This document shows positions 16,745 to 24,472 of a stretch of 32,580 nt of DNA, in pieces. The DNA comes from Verrucomicrobiota bacterium. Lineage in GTDB: Bacteria; Verrucomicrobiota; Verrucomicrobiia; Verrucomicrobiales; Akkermansiaceae. The translations under genes and the position numbers were made by a program. The stretch spans positions 1 through 32,580 of the forward strand of contig JAQCFL010000013.1 of assembly GCA_027619375.1 (NCBI GenBank). The letters are read 5' to 3'. Numbering within the stretch: the first letter of the stretch is position 1; each line of letters starts with the position of its first letter. Under the pieces are notes generated by a model. That model was not told where the DNA came from. It made no database searches and saw only the letters and a program-made list of their open reading frames with translations.

Positions 16745-17785
16745 TCACCGCTGCTTCTTCAGCTCCTCGATCTCCTGCCGCATCTCCCGCATCTGCTTCA
16801 GCAAATCAGGCAGACGCCCCAGCGCAGCCCGCGCCTTCAACTCCTCCCTTATCGGCCGCGCCGGCAACCCGAGATAAACCCCCGCCTTCGAAATGTCCTT
16901 CGCCGCCCCCGCCATCCCCGCCAACACCACCTGATCGCCCAGCGACACATGCCCCGACAAACCCGACTTCGCCGCCATCACCACATAATCCCCGAGCGTC
17001 GAACTCCCCGCCACTCCCGCCTGCGCCACCAACAAACAATGCTTCCCGATCCGCGCGTTGTGCGCCACCTGCACCTGATTATCGATTTTTGTCCCCTCCC
17101 CGATCACCGTCCGCCCAAAGCGGGCCCGATCAATCGTCGTGTTCGCCCCGATCTCCACATCATCCTCCACCACCACGATCCCCACCTGCGGGATCTTCAC
17201 GTGCCTGCCCTCCACCAGTTCAAATCCATACCCGTCCGAACCGATCACCGCCCCCGGTTGCACGATGACCCGGTTTCCCAAACGACAGCGCTCCCGCACC
17301 GTCACGTTCGGATAAAGCGTGCAGTCCTCCCCGAGGACCACGTCCCGGCCCACCACCGTTCCCGCTCCAATCCGTGTCCCCGCCCCGATCAAGACACCTC
17401 CCTCCACGATCGCTCCCGGCCCGATCGACACCTTCTCCGGATCAAACTCCACCCCTTCCGCCACAATTGCCGCGGGATGCACGCCTGGCTCGAAAATCTC
17501 CAACTCCGCCGCAAAAAGCGCCACCACCGTCGAGAAGGCCAGGCTTGGGTTCTCACAACGCACCAGCGCCACTCCTTTTGGCCCCGCCTCCACCATCGGC
17601 GGCACGATCACCACGCCCGCCTTCGTCGCCTGGAAATCCGCCGCGTACTTCTCGTTGCCGAGAAAGCTCGCCTCTCCGGAATTGGCCTCATCAAGCGAAG
17701 CCACGCCCATCAGCACCGTCGCGGGATCTCCCGTCAGCAGTTCCCCACCCAGCAGGGCCACCAACTCATCGAGGCGAATCTCCAC
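16745..17785 (-). CDS. lpxD: UDP-3-O-(3-hydroxyacyl)glucosamine N-acyltransferase LpxD
   Basis: The 346-residue protein (GTG start at 17785) has an N-terminal uridine-binding domain followed by a left-handed parallel beta-helix of hexapeptide repeats (from about residue 105). The motif IGSDGYGFE (181-189) and the catalytic His in QVAHNARIG (His 242) match LpxD, as does the total length (E. coli about 341). LpxD adds the second 3-hydroxyacyl chain to the lipid A precursor in the cytoplasm. The C-terminal helix (LLKQMREMRQEIEELKKQR) is the trimer-stabilising tail. The neighbouring OmpH genes on both sides are on the same strand; this echoes the skp-lpxD order of Proteobacteria. Confidence 0.95.
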   Translation of the reverse strand: MEIRLDELVALLGGELLTGDPATVLMGVASLDEANSGEASFLGNEKYAADFQATKAGVVIVPPMVEAGPKGVALVRCENPSLAFSTVVALFAAELEIFEPGVHPAAIVAEGVEFDPEKVSIGPGAIVEGGVLIGAGTRIGAGTVVGRDVVLGEDCTLYPNVTVRERCRLGNRVIVQPGAVIGSDGYGFELVEGRHVKIPQVGIVVVEDDVEIGANTTIDRARFGRTVIGEGTKIDNQVQVAHNARIGKHCLLVAQAGVAGSSTLGDYVVMAAKSGLSGHVSLGDQVVLAGMAGAAKDISKAGVYLGLPARPIREELKARAALGRLPDLLKQMREMRQEIEELKKQR

Positions 17786-17810
17786 GATGGCCTGTTGGTT
17801 CAGGTTGGAA

Positions 17811-18449
17811 TTACTCGTTCTCCGGGATCGGCTGGAGCGGCAGTTCCACTCCTGGCTCCTCGTCGGTCACTTCCGGCGCATCCTTGTTCAGCGTCGCGAG
17901 GAGACCCGGGGTGATGTCCGTGGCATCCTTCGTGTAGAGCAGGAACGGCACCTGCGAGGCACTCAAACCCGACTTGTCGAACACGTAGTCATAGTCGTCG
18001 GTCTTCGCCTGGTCTTCCACCAACTTCCGGATCTCTTCGAGAATGCCACGCATCCGCTGCACCATCTTCTCGTTCAGGGCTGCATTCCGACGCTGCAAAT
18101 ATTCACGACGCTCCCGGTCCAGGGCCACGCCCTCCTGCGTCTTCATCTGGAATTCCTTGAACAACTCCTGCTTCCGCTTGTCGCTGATCGAGGGGTCCTC
18201 CAACTGCTTGCGCAAATTCTGCAACTCGGTCTCCAGCTCACGGATTCGCGCCAGACGCTCATTGTTCTCCTTCTGAATGCGGGCCCGCTCCACGTTGATC
18301 TGCTTCTGCGCCTCATTCGTCCGGTGATACTCCTTGAAGAGCTGCTGCATATCCACCGTGGCGATCTTCAGCTTGTCCTGCGCGGCGGCAGGCAGGGCGG
18401 CGAAGAGAAGCATTCCGGCGAGAGAGAGGGTCAGTTGGCGGACAGTCAT
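17811..18449 (-). CDS. OmpH/Skp-like periplasmic chaperone, paralogue 3
   Basis: A 212-residue protein with signal peptide LTLSLAGMLLFAALPAAAQ. The mature start is LKIATVDMQQLFKEYHRTNEA, followed by a coiled-coil arm and the cap DYDYVFDKSGLSASQVPFLL. It ends 25 bases before lpxD on the same strand. It and paralogue 2 are nearly identical over the arm and cap, while the signal peptides and the extreme C-termini (EEPGVELPLQPIPENE here) differ. The C-terminal acidic/proline tail may be flexible. The arrangement and family point to delivery of outer membrane proteins across the periplasm. The start codon is preceded by an A/T-rich stretch (CCTAAATAA), not a Shine-Dalgarno. Confidence 0.85.
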   Translation of the reverse strand: MTVRQLTLSLAGMLLFAALPAAAQDKLKIATVDMQQLFKEYHRTNEAQKQINVERARIQKENNERLARIRELETELQNLRKQLEDPSISDKRKQELFKEFQMKTQEGVALDRERREYLQRRNAALNEKMVQRMRGILEEIRKLVEDQAKTDDYDYVFDKSGLSASQVPFLLYTKDATDITPGLLATLNKDAPEVTDEEPGVELPLQPIPENE

Positions 18450-18537
18450 TTATTTAGGATAATTGAGTAAGTTCGCCGCAAGTCTGGAGGGAAATCCGCA
18501 GGTCGTCAACGCCCTTCCCCGGCCGCTCTCCACCCAT

Positions 18538-19113
18538 TTATTCGGCCGGGGCTCCCTTGCGCAACTCCTTCTGGATCATCGGCGTGATGTCCGTGGCATC
18601 CTTCGCATAGAGCAAAAACGGCACCTGAGCCGTGCTCAACCCCTCCACATCAAAGACGTAGTCGAATCCCGCCCCCTCCGCACTCTCCGCAATGATCCCC
18701 CGAATCTCCTCCAAAATGCCGTTCATCCGGGCCACCATCTTCTGGTTCAACTTCAGATGCCGCGCCTGGATGCTCTGCTTCCTCAGCCGCTCCAACGCCT
18801 CCCGCTCCTGAAACAGCATCCCCACATCCCGGCTCAACGCACTCCGCTCCGCCTCCTCCAGCTCCGAATCCTGCAGACGCTTGGTCTGGTCCCGCAGCTT
18901 CTCATCAAAAACCTTCACCCGCTGCAGCATCTCGTTCTCCTCCTTCTGGATCCGGGCCCGCTCGGCATTGATCTGGGCTTGCGCCTCCAGCGTCTTATAG
19001 TAATCCCGAAACAGAGTCTGAATATGCACCACCCCCGTCTTCGGCTTCTCTTCCGCAGACAGCGGGAGCAACAAGGCCGCCCCCATCCCCAGCAGCATCA
19101 ACGATCGTTTCAT
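18538..19113 (-). CDS. OmpH/Skp-like periplasmic chaperone, paralogue 4
   Basis: This 191-residue protein starts at ATG 19113 (GGAAGGGG close upstream); a GTG at 19125 is less likely. The signal peptide is MKRSLMLLGMGAALLLPLSA. The mature start TGVVHIQTLFRDYYKTLEAQ differs from paralogues 2 and 3, but the arm (AERARIQKEENEMLQRVKVF) and the cap (FDYVFDVEGLSTAQVPFLLYAKDATDITP) place it in the same family. It is the first gene of the seven-gene minus-strand block and diverges from panC across 89 bases, where the block promoter should lie. Its cap lacks the second half of the C-terminal tail found in paralogues 2 and 3. Confidence 0.8.
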   Translation of the reverse strand: MKRSLMLLGMGAALLLPLSAEEKPKTGVVHIQTLFRDYYKTLEAQAQINAERARIQKEENEMLQRVKVFDEKLRDQTKRLQDSELEEAERSALSRDVGMLFQEREALERLRKQSIQARHLKLNQKMVARMNGILEEIRGIIAESAEGAGFDYVFDVEGLSTAQVPFLLYAKDATDITPMIQKELRKGAPAE

Positions 19114-19202
19114 CACCCCTTCCACAAGTCGGTCGCATCCTAGCCACGCCTCTCCTGAAACTCAAGGCCATTCAAATTCCCCAAGACCCGAAGCCCTCCG
19201 CC

Positions 19203-20048
19203 ATGCAACTCATCGAGTCCCCCGCCACCCTCCCTGCCCTGCGCGCCGCCTGGCCGAAACCCACCGCGCTCGTCCCCACCATGGGTGCCCTCCATGCCGG
19301 ACACATCGCCCTCCTTCGCGAAGCCCGCCGCCTCGTCGGCCCCCACGGCACCGTCCTCCTCAGTCTCTTCGTCAACCCACTTCAGTTCGACCGCCCCTCC
19401 GACCTCACCGCCTACCCGCGCACCGGGGATGCTGACATCGCCATCGCCAAAGCCGAAGGCGTCGATGCCCTCTTCGCCCCCTCCGCCGACGACTTCTACG
19501 CCCCCGACCACTCCATCACCGTCGCCGAATCCCTCCTCACCAAACGCCTCTGCGGCGCCACCCGCCCCGGTCACTTCGATGGCGTCTGCACCGTCGTCCT
19601 CAAACTCTTCAACCTCCTCCAACCCGACCACGCCGTCTTCGGCAAAAAGGACTACCAGCAACTCGCCGTCATCCGCCGCATGGTCCGCGACCTCGCCGTC
19701 CCCGTCACCATCCACGGCGTGGAAACAGTCCGCGAACCCGACGGCCTTGCCCTTTCCTCCCGCAACCTCCGCCTCACCACCCCACAACGCGCGGACGCCC
19801 CCCGCATCCGCCGCGCCCTCCTCGCCGCCCGGGACATCGCCCCCACCGGCGAACAACGACCCGAAATCTACCTCAACGCCGCCCGCCAACACCTCGAACA
19901 ATCACCCGCCGGGGTCCGCATCGACTACCTCGAACTCGTCGACCGCCACACCCTCCAACCCGTCGCCAAGGTTACCGCCCCCGTCCTCCTCGCCACCGCC
20001 GTCTTCTACGACGAGGTCCGCCTCATCGACAACATCGAGATCGGCTGA
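19203..20048 (+). CDS. panC: pantothenate synthetase (pantoate-beta-alanine ligase)
   Basis: The 281-residue protein matches PanC in length and motifs: PTMGALHAGH (nucleotide-binding HxGH at 31-34), VNPLQFDRPSD, TRPGHFDGVCTVV, FGKKDYQQL (148-154) and the LSSRN motif (184-188, the KMSKS equivalent). It condenses pantoate with beta-alanine in the cytoplasm using ATP, giving pantothenate for coenzyme A. Start ATG 19203 is the only sensible one before MQLIESPATL. No other pan gene is adjacent, so it seems to be a single-gene unit here, divergent from the OmpH block and convergent with the esterase relic downstream. Confidence 0.95.
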   Translation: MQLIESPATLPALRAAWPKPTALVPTMGALHAGHIALLREARRLVGPHGTVLLSLFVNPLQFDRPSDLTAYPRTGDADIAIAKAEGVDALFAPSADDFYAPDHSITVAESLLTKRLCGATRPGHFDGVCTVVLKLFNLLQPDHAVFGKKDYQQLAVIRRMVRDLAVPVTIHGVETVREPDGLALSSRNLRLTTPQRADAPRIRRALLAARDIAPTGEQRPEIYLNAARQHLEQSPAGVRIDYLELVDRHTLQPVAKVTAPVLLATAVFYDEVRLIDNIEIG

Positions 20049-20055
20049 CCCTCCC

Positions 20056-20449
20056 CTACTCCGGCCTTCCCTTCGGATCCGGCTTCTCCCCCTTGATCAG
20101 TCTTACCGCCTGCCGTGCCAAGCGCTGACCGAACAGGTCATAGCCCTCCTTGGTGTAGTGCAGGTCGTTGAACTTTTCCGGGATCATTCAACGCGGGAAG
20201 CTTGTTCTTCTTCGCGATCTCGTCGAAATTCTCCACCCACTTGCGGATCGGCTGCCCGCCCTGGGCAAACTTGACGTGGTGAATGGTGTCGTCCGGCAAC
20301 AGCTTCTTCAGTTCCGGCAGAAACGAACTCTCCGGATTCAGTCCCACCATGTTCGACTGGCCGGAGAGGATGAACAAATAGTCCTCCCCCGCCTGGCCAC
20401 CGAGGGAGAGGACAAGGGAACAGAGGGCAGAGAGGGCTGGAAATCTCAT
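20056..20449 (-). pseudogene. internally deleted SGNH/sialate-O-acetylesterase-like gene
   Basis: The frame from ATG 20449 encodes a signal peptide (PALSALCSLVLSLGGQAG), then FILSGQSNMVGL (nucleophile block) and VKFAQGGQPIRKWVENF, and runs to about KLPAL. A different frame then encodes a typical C-terminus, FNDLHYTKEGYDLFGQRLA, containing the catalytic Asp/His (DLHY). It ends at TAG 20058-20056. The middle of the enzyme (roughly 120 residues in relatives, by comparison with family length) is missing, and the two parts are out of frame near 20170-20195. The gene is therefore a relic unless the sequence is misassembled. A true intact homologue is at 4888-5829 in this window, but it is not closely similar. 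Confidence 0.7.
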
Positions 20450-20517
20450 CCCTCCTTCCTATCCGTCCCCTGCGGGTTGACCAGCGGCAATTTCTCCCAT
20501 CGCCCCCCCCACAAAAC

Positions 20518-20664
20518 CTATCCATGGCTGAAGTTATGCCCTCCCCCTCCGGGAAAACGTCCCTCCGGACTCGCGCAACCCGCCGAAAGCGCCAGCATTG
20601 CCGAGGCCAACAACAGCGCCCCCCACCTGAGTATGTTCCTCTTCATGGTCGATTGATTTTTCAT
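20518..20664 (-). CDS. 48-residue small lipoprotein
   Basis: ATG 20664 to TAG 20520-20518 encodes a signal peptide with lipobox LSAGC (Cys 30) and a short Gly-rich tail (FPGGGGHNFSHG) after the acylated Cys. It starts 27 bases after the end of the beta-barrel protein gene on the same strand, so the two are likely co-transcribed. Small lipoproteins of this kind are anchored in the inner or outer membrane; no function is known. An alternative start, ATG at codon 7, would shorten the signal peptide but keep the lipobox. It is short, so confidence rests on the signal peptide and lipobox. Confidence 0.6.
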   Translation of the reverse strand: MKNQSTMKRNILRWGALLLASAMLALSAGCASPEGRFPGGGGHNFSHG

Positions 20665-20691
20665 CGTCTCGTTTGTTATTCGCTTGCTTCC

Positions 20692-21666
20692 TCAAAACTC
20701 ATACCGGAGTCCCACTCCCACATCGTTGCGCTCCCCCCGGAAAAACGAAGCGTTCGAATCGACATCGAGGTAGTTGTAGTAAAAATCCGCCGACCAGTTC
20801 TGGTCAATCGTGTAAAGCAACTGCACCCCCGCCCCAAAGATCTCCTGCTCCTTCCGGGCTCCCGTCGAATAGTCCAGATCCGCGTAGGTCACCTGCACCG
20901 CACCATCGACCCTGTCCATCAGGTGCGACTCCACCCGGAACATCACCTCGTAGCCGTCGTAGCGGAAGTTGCTCCCGTCCGCATCATTGTTCAAATACGA
21001 ACAGCGCAGGATCATCCGCGGCGCGGTGGCGCTCCCGGGCTGAATCAACGAGAGACTGACCCGGTCCCGCTCTCCATCCCGGTCCGTCACCCCTCCTCCA
21101 CTCCCGTCAAAATCATCCCACTCATGCACCCAGGAAAGCTCGGTCTGCAGGCACCCGGTCAACTCCGTCCCCACCATCAGTCCGATGTTGTTGCTGTCCA
21201 CCCCGACAATCGCACTGTCCGCATCCTCCCAACGGTGACTGTAGGTCGCCCGACCATACCAGCCATCACTTCGGTAGTTCAGATAGAGCGCCGGTTCCAC
21301 CACCGTCACATCAAACTGATCCGGCGCCACGGCCCCCCCCGAACTGTCGAAGTGAAAGGTCTGGTCCAACCGAATCGCCACCCCGGCATCCATGCTGCCG
21401 TTGTCCATGAAGCGATAGGCCCCTTCCGCCGTGATACCGAAATACCCGCTCTCCTGATCCGCCCCGATCACCCCCCCATCCGGCACAAACTGCACGTTGT
21501 CGTCGTAACCCACATACCCGCGCACCCAGAAGGTCCACGCCCGTGCCCCATCTCCTCCCGGCAGCGCGTCAAAATCCGGACCAATGCCCGGCGATTCAAA
21601 ATCGGCCCGCAGACCGCAGTTCAAGGCGAGCAACACCCCCGTGGTGATCCAATAACGCGTTCTCAT
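20692..21666 (-). CDS. outer membrane beta-barrel protein
   Basis: The 324-residue product starts at ATG 21666, giving a signal peptide (ITTGVLLALNCGLRA). It then shows alternating hydrophobic/polar beta-strand segments with aromatic girdles, such as AWTFWVRGYVGYDDN, YNYLDVDSNASFFRG and VGVGLRYEF. The C-terminal Phe after RYE is the classic signal for insertion by the Bam complex. The domain is a barrel of about 14-16 strands by rough count of strand-like stretches. No substrate motif is visible, so porin, channel or structural role is open. The frame runs 17 codons further upstream, but those codons look non-coding. Confidence 0.75.
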   Translation of the reverse strand: MRTRYWITTGVLLALNCGLRADFESPGIGPDFDALPGGDGARAWTFWVRGYVGYDDNVQFVPDGGVIGADQESGYFGITAEGAYRFMDNGSMDAGVAIRLDQTFHFDSSGGAVAPDQFDVTVVEPALYLNYRSDGWYGRATYSHRWEDADSAIVGVDSNNIGLMVGTELTGCLQTELSWVHEWDDFDGSGGGVTDRDGERDRVSLSLIQPGSATAPRMILRCSYLNNDADGSNFRYDGYEVMFRVESHLMDRVDGAVQVTYADLDYSTGARKEQEIFGAGVQLLYTIDQNWSADFYYNYLDVDSNASFFRGERNDVGVGLRYEF

Positions 21667-21893
21667 AACGATTGCAGATCTTCTACCCACTCGGCAGCGC
21701 ATAGGGCAAGCAGACATTCACGAAAGCTCGCCGCCTTGTTCACAATCGGCCCCGCACCCCCGCCTTATTTATTCAACTTTCTCATAGGATCATGGTGTGC
21801 CGCACTTGTCGCGCTGGACACTAGATTCTTTCCATCACCCGCCGCGATGCGGACGGTGAGATTCGCCGGAGGAAGCAGGCTCCAGGGAAAGCT

Positions 21894-22613
21894 TCACCGC
21901 GCCAAGGCATCCCCCGCCCAGTCCGAGCGCACCTGCCCCGGCGTCAGCGCCAGATTCCAAATCTTCACCTCGTCGATCCTCCCATCCATGAACTCCGTTC
22001 CCGACGAATGTCCAATGTGCATCGTGTGGGCCGGAGTCATCAGTATGGGCGTGCCGGCGAACTCAATGCGCTTCTTCAGATCAGCATCAAGGTAAAGCCG
22101 GCATTCCTTGTTCGCATCGTCGATCACATAGGCAATGTGGTACCACCGATGAAGCGCGAGCTTGCCGCCTTCCCCGTTGCTTCCGGTGTCCTCGGCGTAA
22201 AAGTTGACCGCCGTTTCGATCCAATTTTTCCCATCACCAATGTCGCCATGCACCTTGGCCGCATTGACCTTCATGTCGAAGGTCTGCTCTCCGCCGTGAC
22301 GTGTTCCAAGAATACCTGAAAAGGTCGGTGGACGGGTGAGAAACACCCAGGCCGAAATGGTGAAGGTCGAGAGCGCAAAGTCTTCGGAGTATGGAATCAC
22401 AACGTTGTTGCCATCCTTGCGCACGAATTCGAGTGACTTGCCGAGCTTACCGGCGGCTGATTTGGCACCCACGATCCGACCATGGTGCTTACCCGCTGAA
22501 TCCTTGGCCACTTCGCCCTCGTCATCGAGGGTCCAATGCGCAAGGGGTTTTGGCGTTTCTGCTTCAGCCGCCGCGAATGCGACCATGGAAATTATAACAA
22601 GGGTGCGGAGCAT
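21894..22613 (-). CDS. secreted LamG/concanavalin A-like domain protein
   Basis: This 239-residue protein starts at ATG 22613 with a signal peptide (TLVIISMVAFAAAEA). The mature part is one jelly-roll LamG domain: LAHWTLDDEGEVAKDSAGKHHG, ALSTFTISAWVF, LHRWYHIAYVIDD and IGHSSGTEFMDGRIDEVKIWNLALT, ending in the usual DEVKIWNLALTPGQVRSDW region. LamG domains bind carbohydrates or proteins. In Verrucomicrobia and Planctomycetes such proteins often sit next to DUF1501 and cytochrome-domain genes, as here. The frame is open 104 codons upstream, but that part is non-coding repeat DNA. An alternative start inside it is unlikely. Confidence 0.82.
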   Translation of the reverse strand: MLRTLVIISMVAFAAAEAETPKPLAHWTLDDEGEVAKDSAGKHHGRIVGAKSAAGKLGKSLEFVRKDGNNVVIPYSEDFALSTFTISAWVFLTRPPTFSGILGTRHGGEQTFDMKVNAAKVHGDIGDGKNWIETAVNFYAEDTGSNGEGGKLALHRWYHIAYVIDDANKECRLYLDADLKKRIEFAGTPILMTPAHTMHIGHSSGTEFMDGRIDEVKIWNLALTPGQVRSDWAGDALAR

Positions 22614-23026
22614 GACGAAAGGGATGGTGTAAGATGAAACGCATCCGGCTCGACAGGTCGAGAATAAACTGCGGGGGGAAACTGCAGGGTCCCTACACTT
22701 GGGAAACAGAGGGAAATTTTGACCACTGATTTCTCTGATTTCTCTGACTTTTAAGAATAGAAATTGGAGATCATCGCGGGAGAACCGGGGCAATAGCCCC
22801 ACTTCAGGATTTACTGTCTTTTTCATCCCAAATAGATCTGTGAACTCAGTGTAATCAGCGGTTGCTCCCTTTGTTTCGGAATCAAATCTCCCTAGTGTAA
22901 GAGCCCTGGGAGAACGTGCCGCCACCCGCCCCTCCCGAGTCCCTGGGAGTCAGTAAGAAGATAGCTTATCTCCGCCCCGCAGAGCCTCAGGAGTCACGGA
23001 CCGCCCCGCTGGGCTCTGGAAATTCC
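22614..23026. other. 413-base spacer with a dispersed imperfect inverted repeat
   Basis: No gene is supported here. Two 26-base arms, at 22724-22749 and 22837-22862, form an imperfect inverted repeat, described separately. A short stem GGGGC-AATA-GCCCC lies between them. The rest is A/T-richer than the flanking genes. Confidence 0.55.
22724..22862. repeat. degenerate ACCxCTGATT inverted repeat element
   Basis: The left arm starts ACCACTGATTTCTCTGA (22724) and repeats the unit TGATTTCTC. The right arm on the opposite strand starts ACCGCTGATTACACTGA (22862 down to 22837). The arms match at 20 of 26 positions and are 87 bases apart. Similar 12-base-period ACCxCxGATTxC repeats are scattered through many bacterial genomes, so this is probably a copy of such a family. 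Confidence 0.5.
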
Positions 23027-24463
23027 TCACGCAAACACATCCATGACCGCCTTGCCGTGGCCGTCCTTGGTGGCAAAGAAGGGACGCTTCTCCACGTCGT
23101 AAACCGTCTGCGGACTGATCCCCATCGCCGTGAAAATGGTGGAGTGTAGATCCATCACGGAAACCGGATCCTTCACCGCGATCAGCGGCCGCTCGTCGGC
23201 CGTGGCTCCATGGACAAAGCCCTTCTTCACTCCCCCACCAAACATCGCCACGCTGGTTCCACCGGTAAAGTGGCGATGGAGCCCGTAGTGCTTGGGCTCC
23301 TCCAGGGTCTTGCTTGCCGCACGGCTCTGATCCTTGGCATTCGATCCGGGCACTCCCTCGATCATCATGTCGCGGCTAAACTCGCTGGCGATGACCACCA
23401 GGGTGCGGTCGAGCAGGCCCTTGGCCTCCAAATCGAGAATCAATTGCGCGATCGGCTGATCGATCTCCTTCTTCAGGCGATCCACCGTGCTGTGTCCGTT
23501 CTCGTGCGTGTCCCAGTGGACAAACGGAATGTACTCGGTGGTCACTTCCACAAAACGGGCCCCTTCCTCCACCAATCGACGCGCCAACAAACAACCCCGA
23601 CCAAAGCGCCCGGTGTCGTATTTCTCGTAGGATTCCTTCGGCTCCCGGGTCAAATCAAAGGCATGCTTCTCCTTCGACTGCAAAAGACGATGCGCACTGT
23701 CCATGGAACGCAGCATGGACTCCTGCTGGTAGTCGCTGATCAACTCACGATGGGGATTCTGATCGATCAACTTCTTATACTGCAGATAGCGATTGCTGAA
23801 CCGTCCCGCCTCCATCCCCTCGGGGGGCTGCACCGAACGCACCGCATCCTCCGGGAAGGGAAGATTCATCGGGCCGAACTCCGAACCGAAAAATCCACCC
23901 GTCGTGAAGGCCTTCAGTTCCTCCTTTTCCCCCACCCCTTCCAAACGCTGCCCGATGTTGATGAAGGGAGGAACGACGGGATTCTTCGGACCGAGAACCT
24001 TCGCCATCCAGGCCCCGATATGCGGCGCCGCCACGGTCAACGGCGGAACGTATCCGGTGTGCCAGTGATACTGATGCCGCGAGTGCAGAATGTGCCCGAG
24101 GTCCGGTTGCACCGCCGAGCGGATCAGCGTGCCGCGATCCATGACCTTCGCTATGTTCTCCAGCCCCTTGGTGATCTTGATGTGGTCCACCGAGGTATCG
24201 ATGGCTGGAAAGGTGCTGAGGATGTTGTCCACCTCCACGCCCTTCTCGAACGGTTGGTAACGCTTCGGATCAAAGGTGTCCGGAGCCGCCATGCCCCCGG
24301 CCAGCCAGATCAGGATGCAGGAATCCGCCTTGGCGCGGGGATGGAGCACCACCGACTCCGGGGCGCCCCAAGTGCGGGCTCCGGCACAACCAAGCGCCGC
24401 CACCGAGGCGGCACTGAGCTGTTTGAGGAATTCCCGGCGGGCTAATGTCTCTTGCTTCGTCAT
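23027..24463 (-). CDS. DUF1501 Tat-exported protein
   Basis: A 478-residue protein. The N-terminus carries a twin-arginine motif (ARREFLKQLSAASVAALG), so the folded protein is exported by Tat. The body has the DUF1501 pattern: SCILIWLAGGMAAPDTFDPK, VDHIKITKGLE, ILHSRHQYHWHTG, AFDLTREPKESYEKYD and VHWDTHENGHSTV. DUF1501 belongs to the alkaline-phosphatase superfamily by fold (family knowledge) and is found next to DUF1549/DUF1553 proteins; the role is unproven. It starts 9 bases after the stop of the cytochrome-domain protein, so the two form one transcript. The active-site Asp/His set is inferred from family membership only. Confidence 0.88.
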   Translation of the reverse strand: MTKQETLARREFLKQLSAASVAALGCAGARTWGAPESVVLHPRAKADSCILIWLAGGMAAPDTFDPKRYQPFEKGVEVDNILSTFPAIDTSVDHIKITKGLENIAKVMDRGTLIRSAVQPDLGHILHSRHQYHWHTGYVPPLTVAAPHIGAWMAKVLGPKNPVVPPFINIGQRLEGVGEKEELKAFTTGGFFGSEFGPMNLPFPEDAVRSVQPPEGMEAGRFSNRYLQYKKLIDQNPHRELISDYQQESMLRSMDSAHRLLQSKEKHAFDLTREPKESYEKYDTGRFGRGCLLARRLVEEGARFVEVTTEYIPFVHWDTHENGHSTVDRLKKEIDQPIAQLILDLEAKGLLDRTLVVIASEFSRDMMIEGVPGSNAKDQSRAASKTLEEPKHYGLHRHFTGGTSVAMFGGGVKKGFVHGATADERPLIAVKDPVSVMDLHSTIFTAMGISPQTVYDVEKRPFFATKDGHGKAVMDVFA

Positions 24464-24472
24464 GATCGTTCG

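Noticed and set aside
22614-22925. 104-codon N-terminal extension of the LamG protein
   Set aside because: It crosses the inverted repeat and precedes a clear signal peptide at 22613, so it is non-coding.
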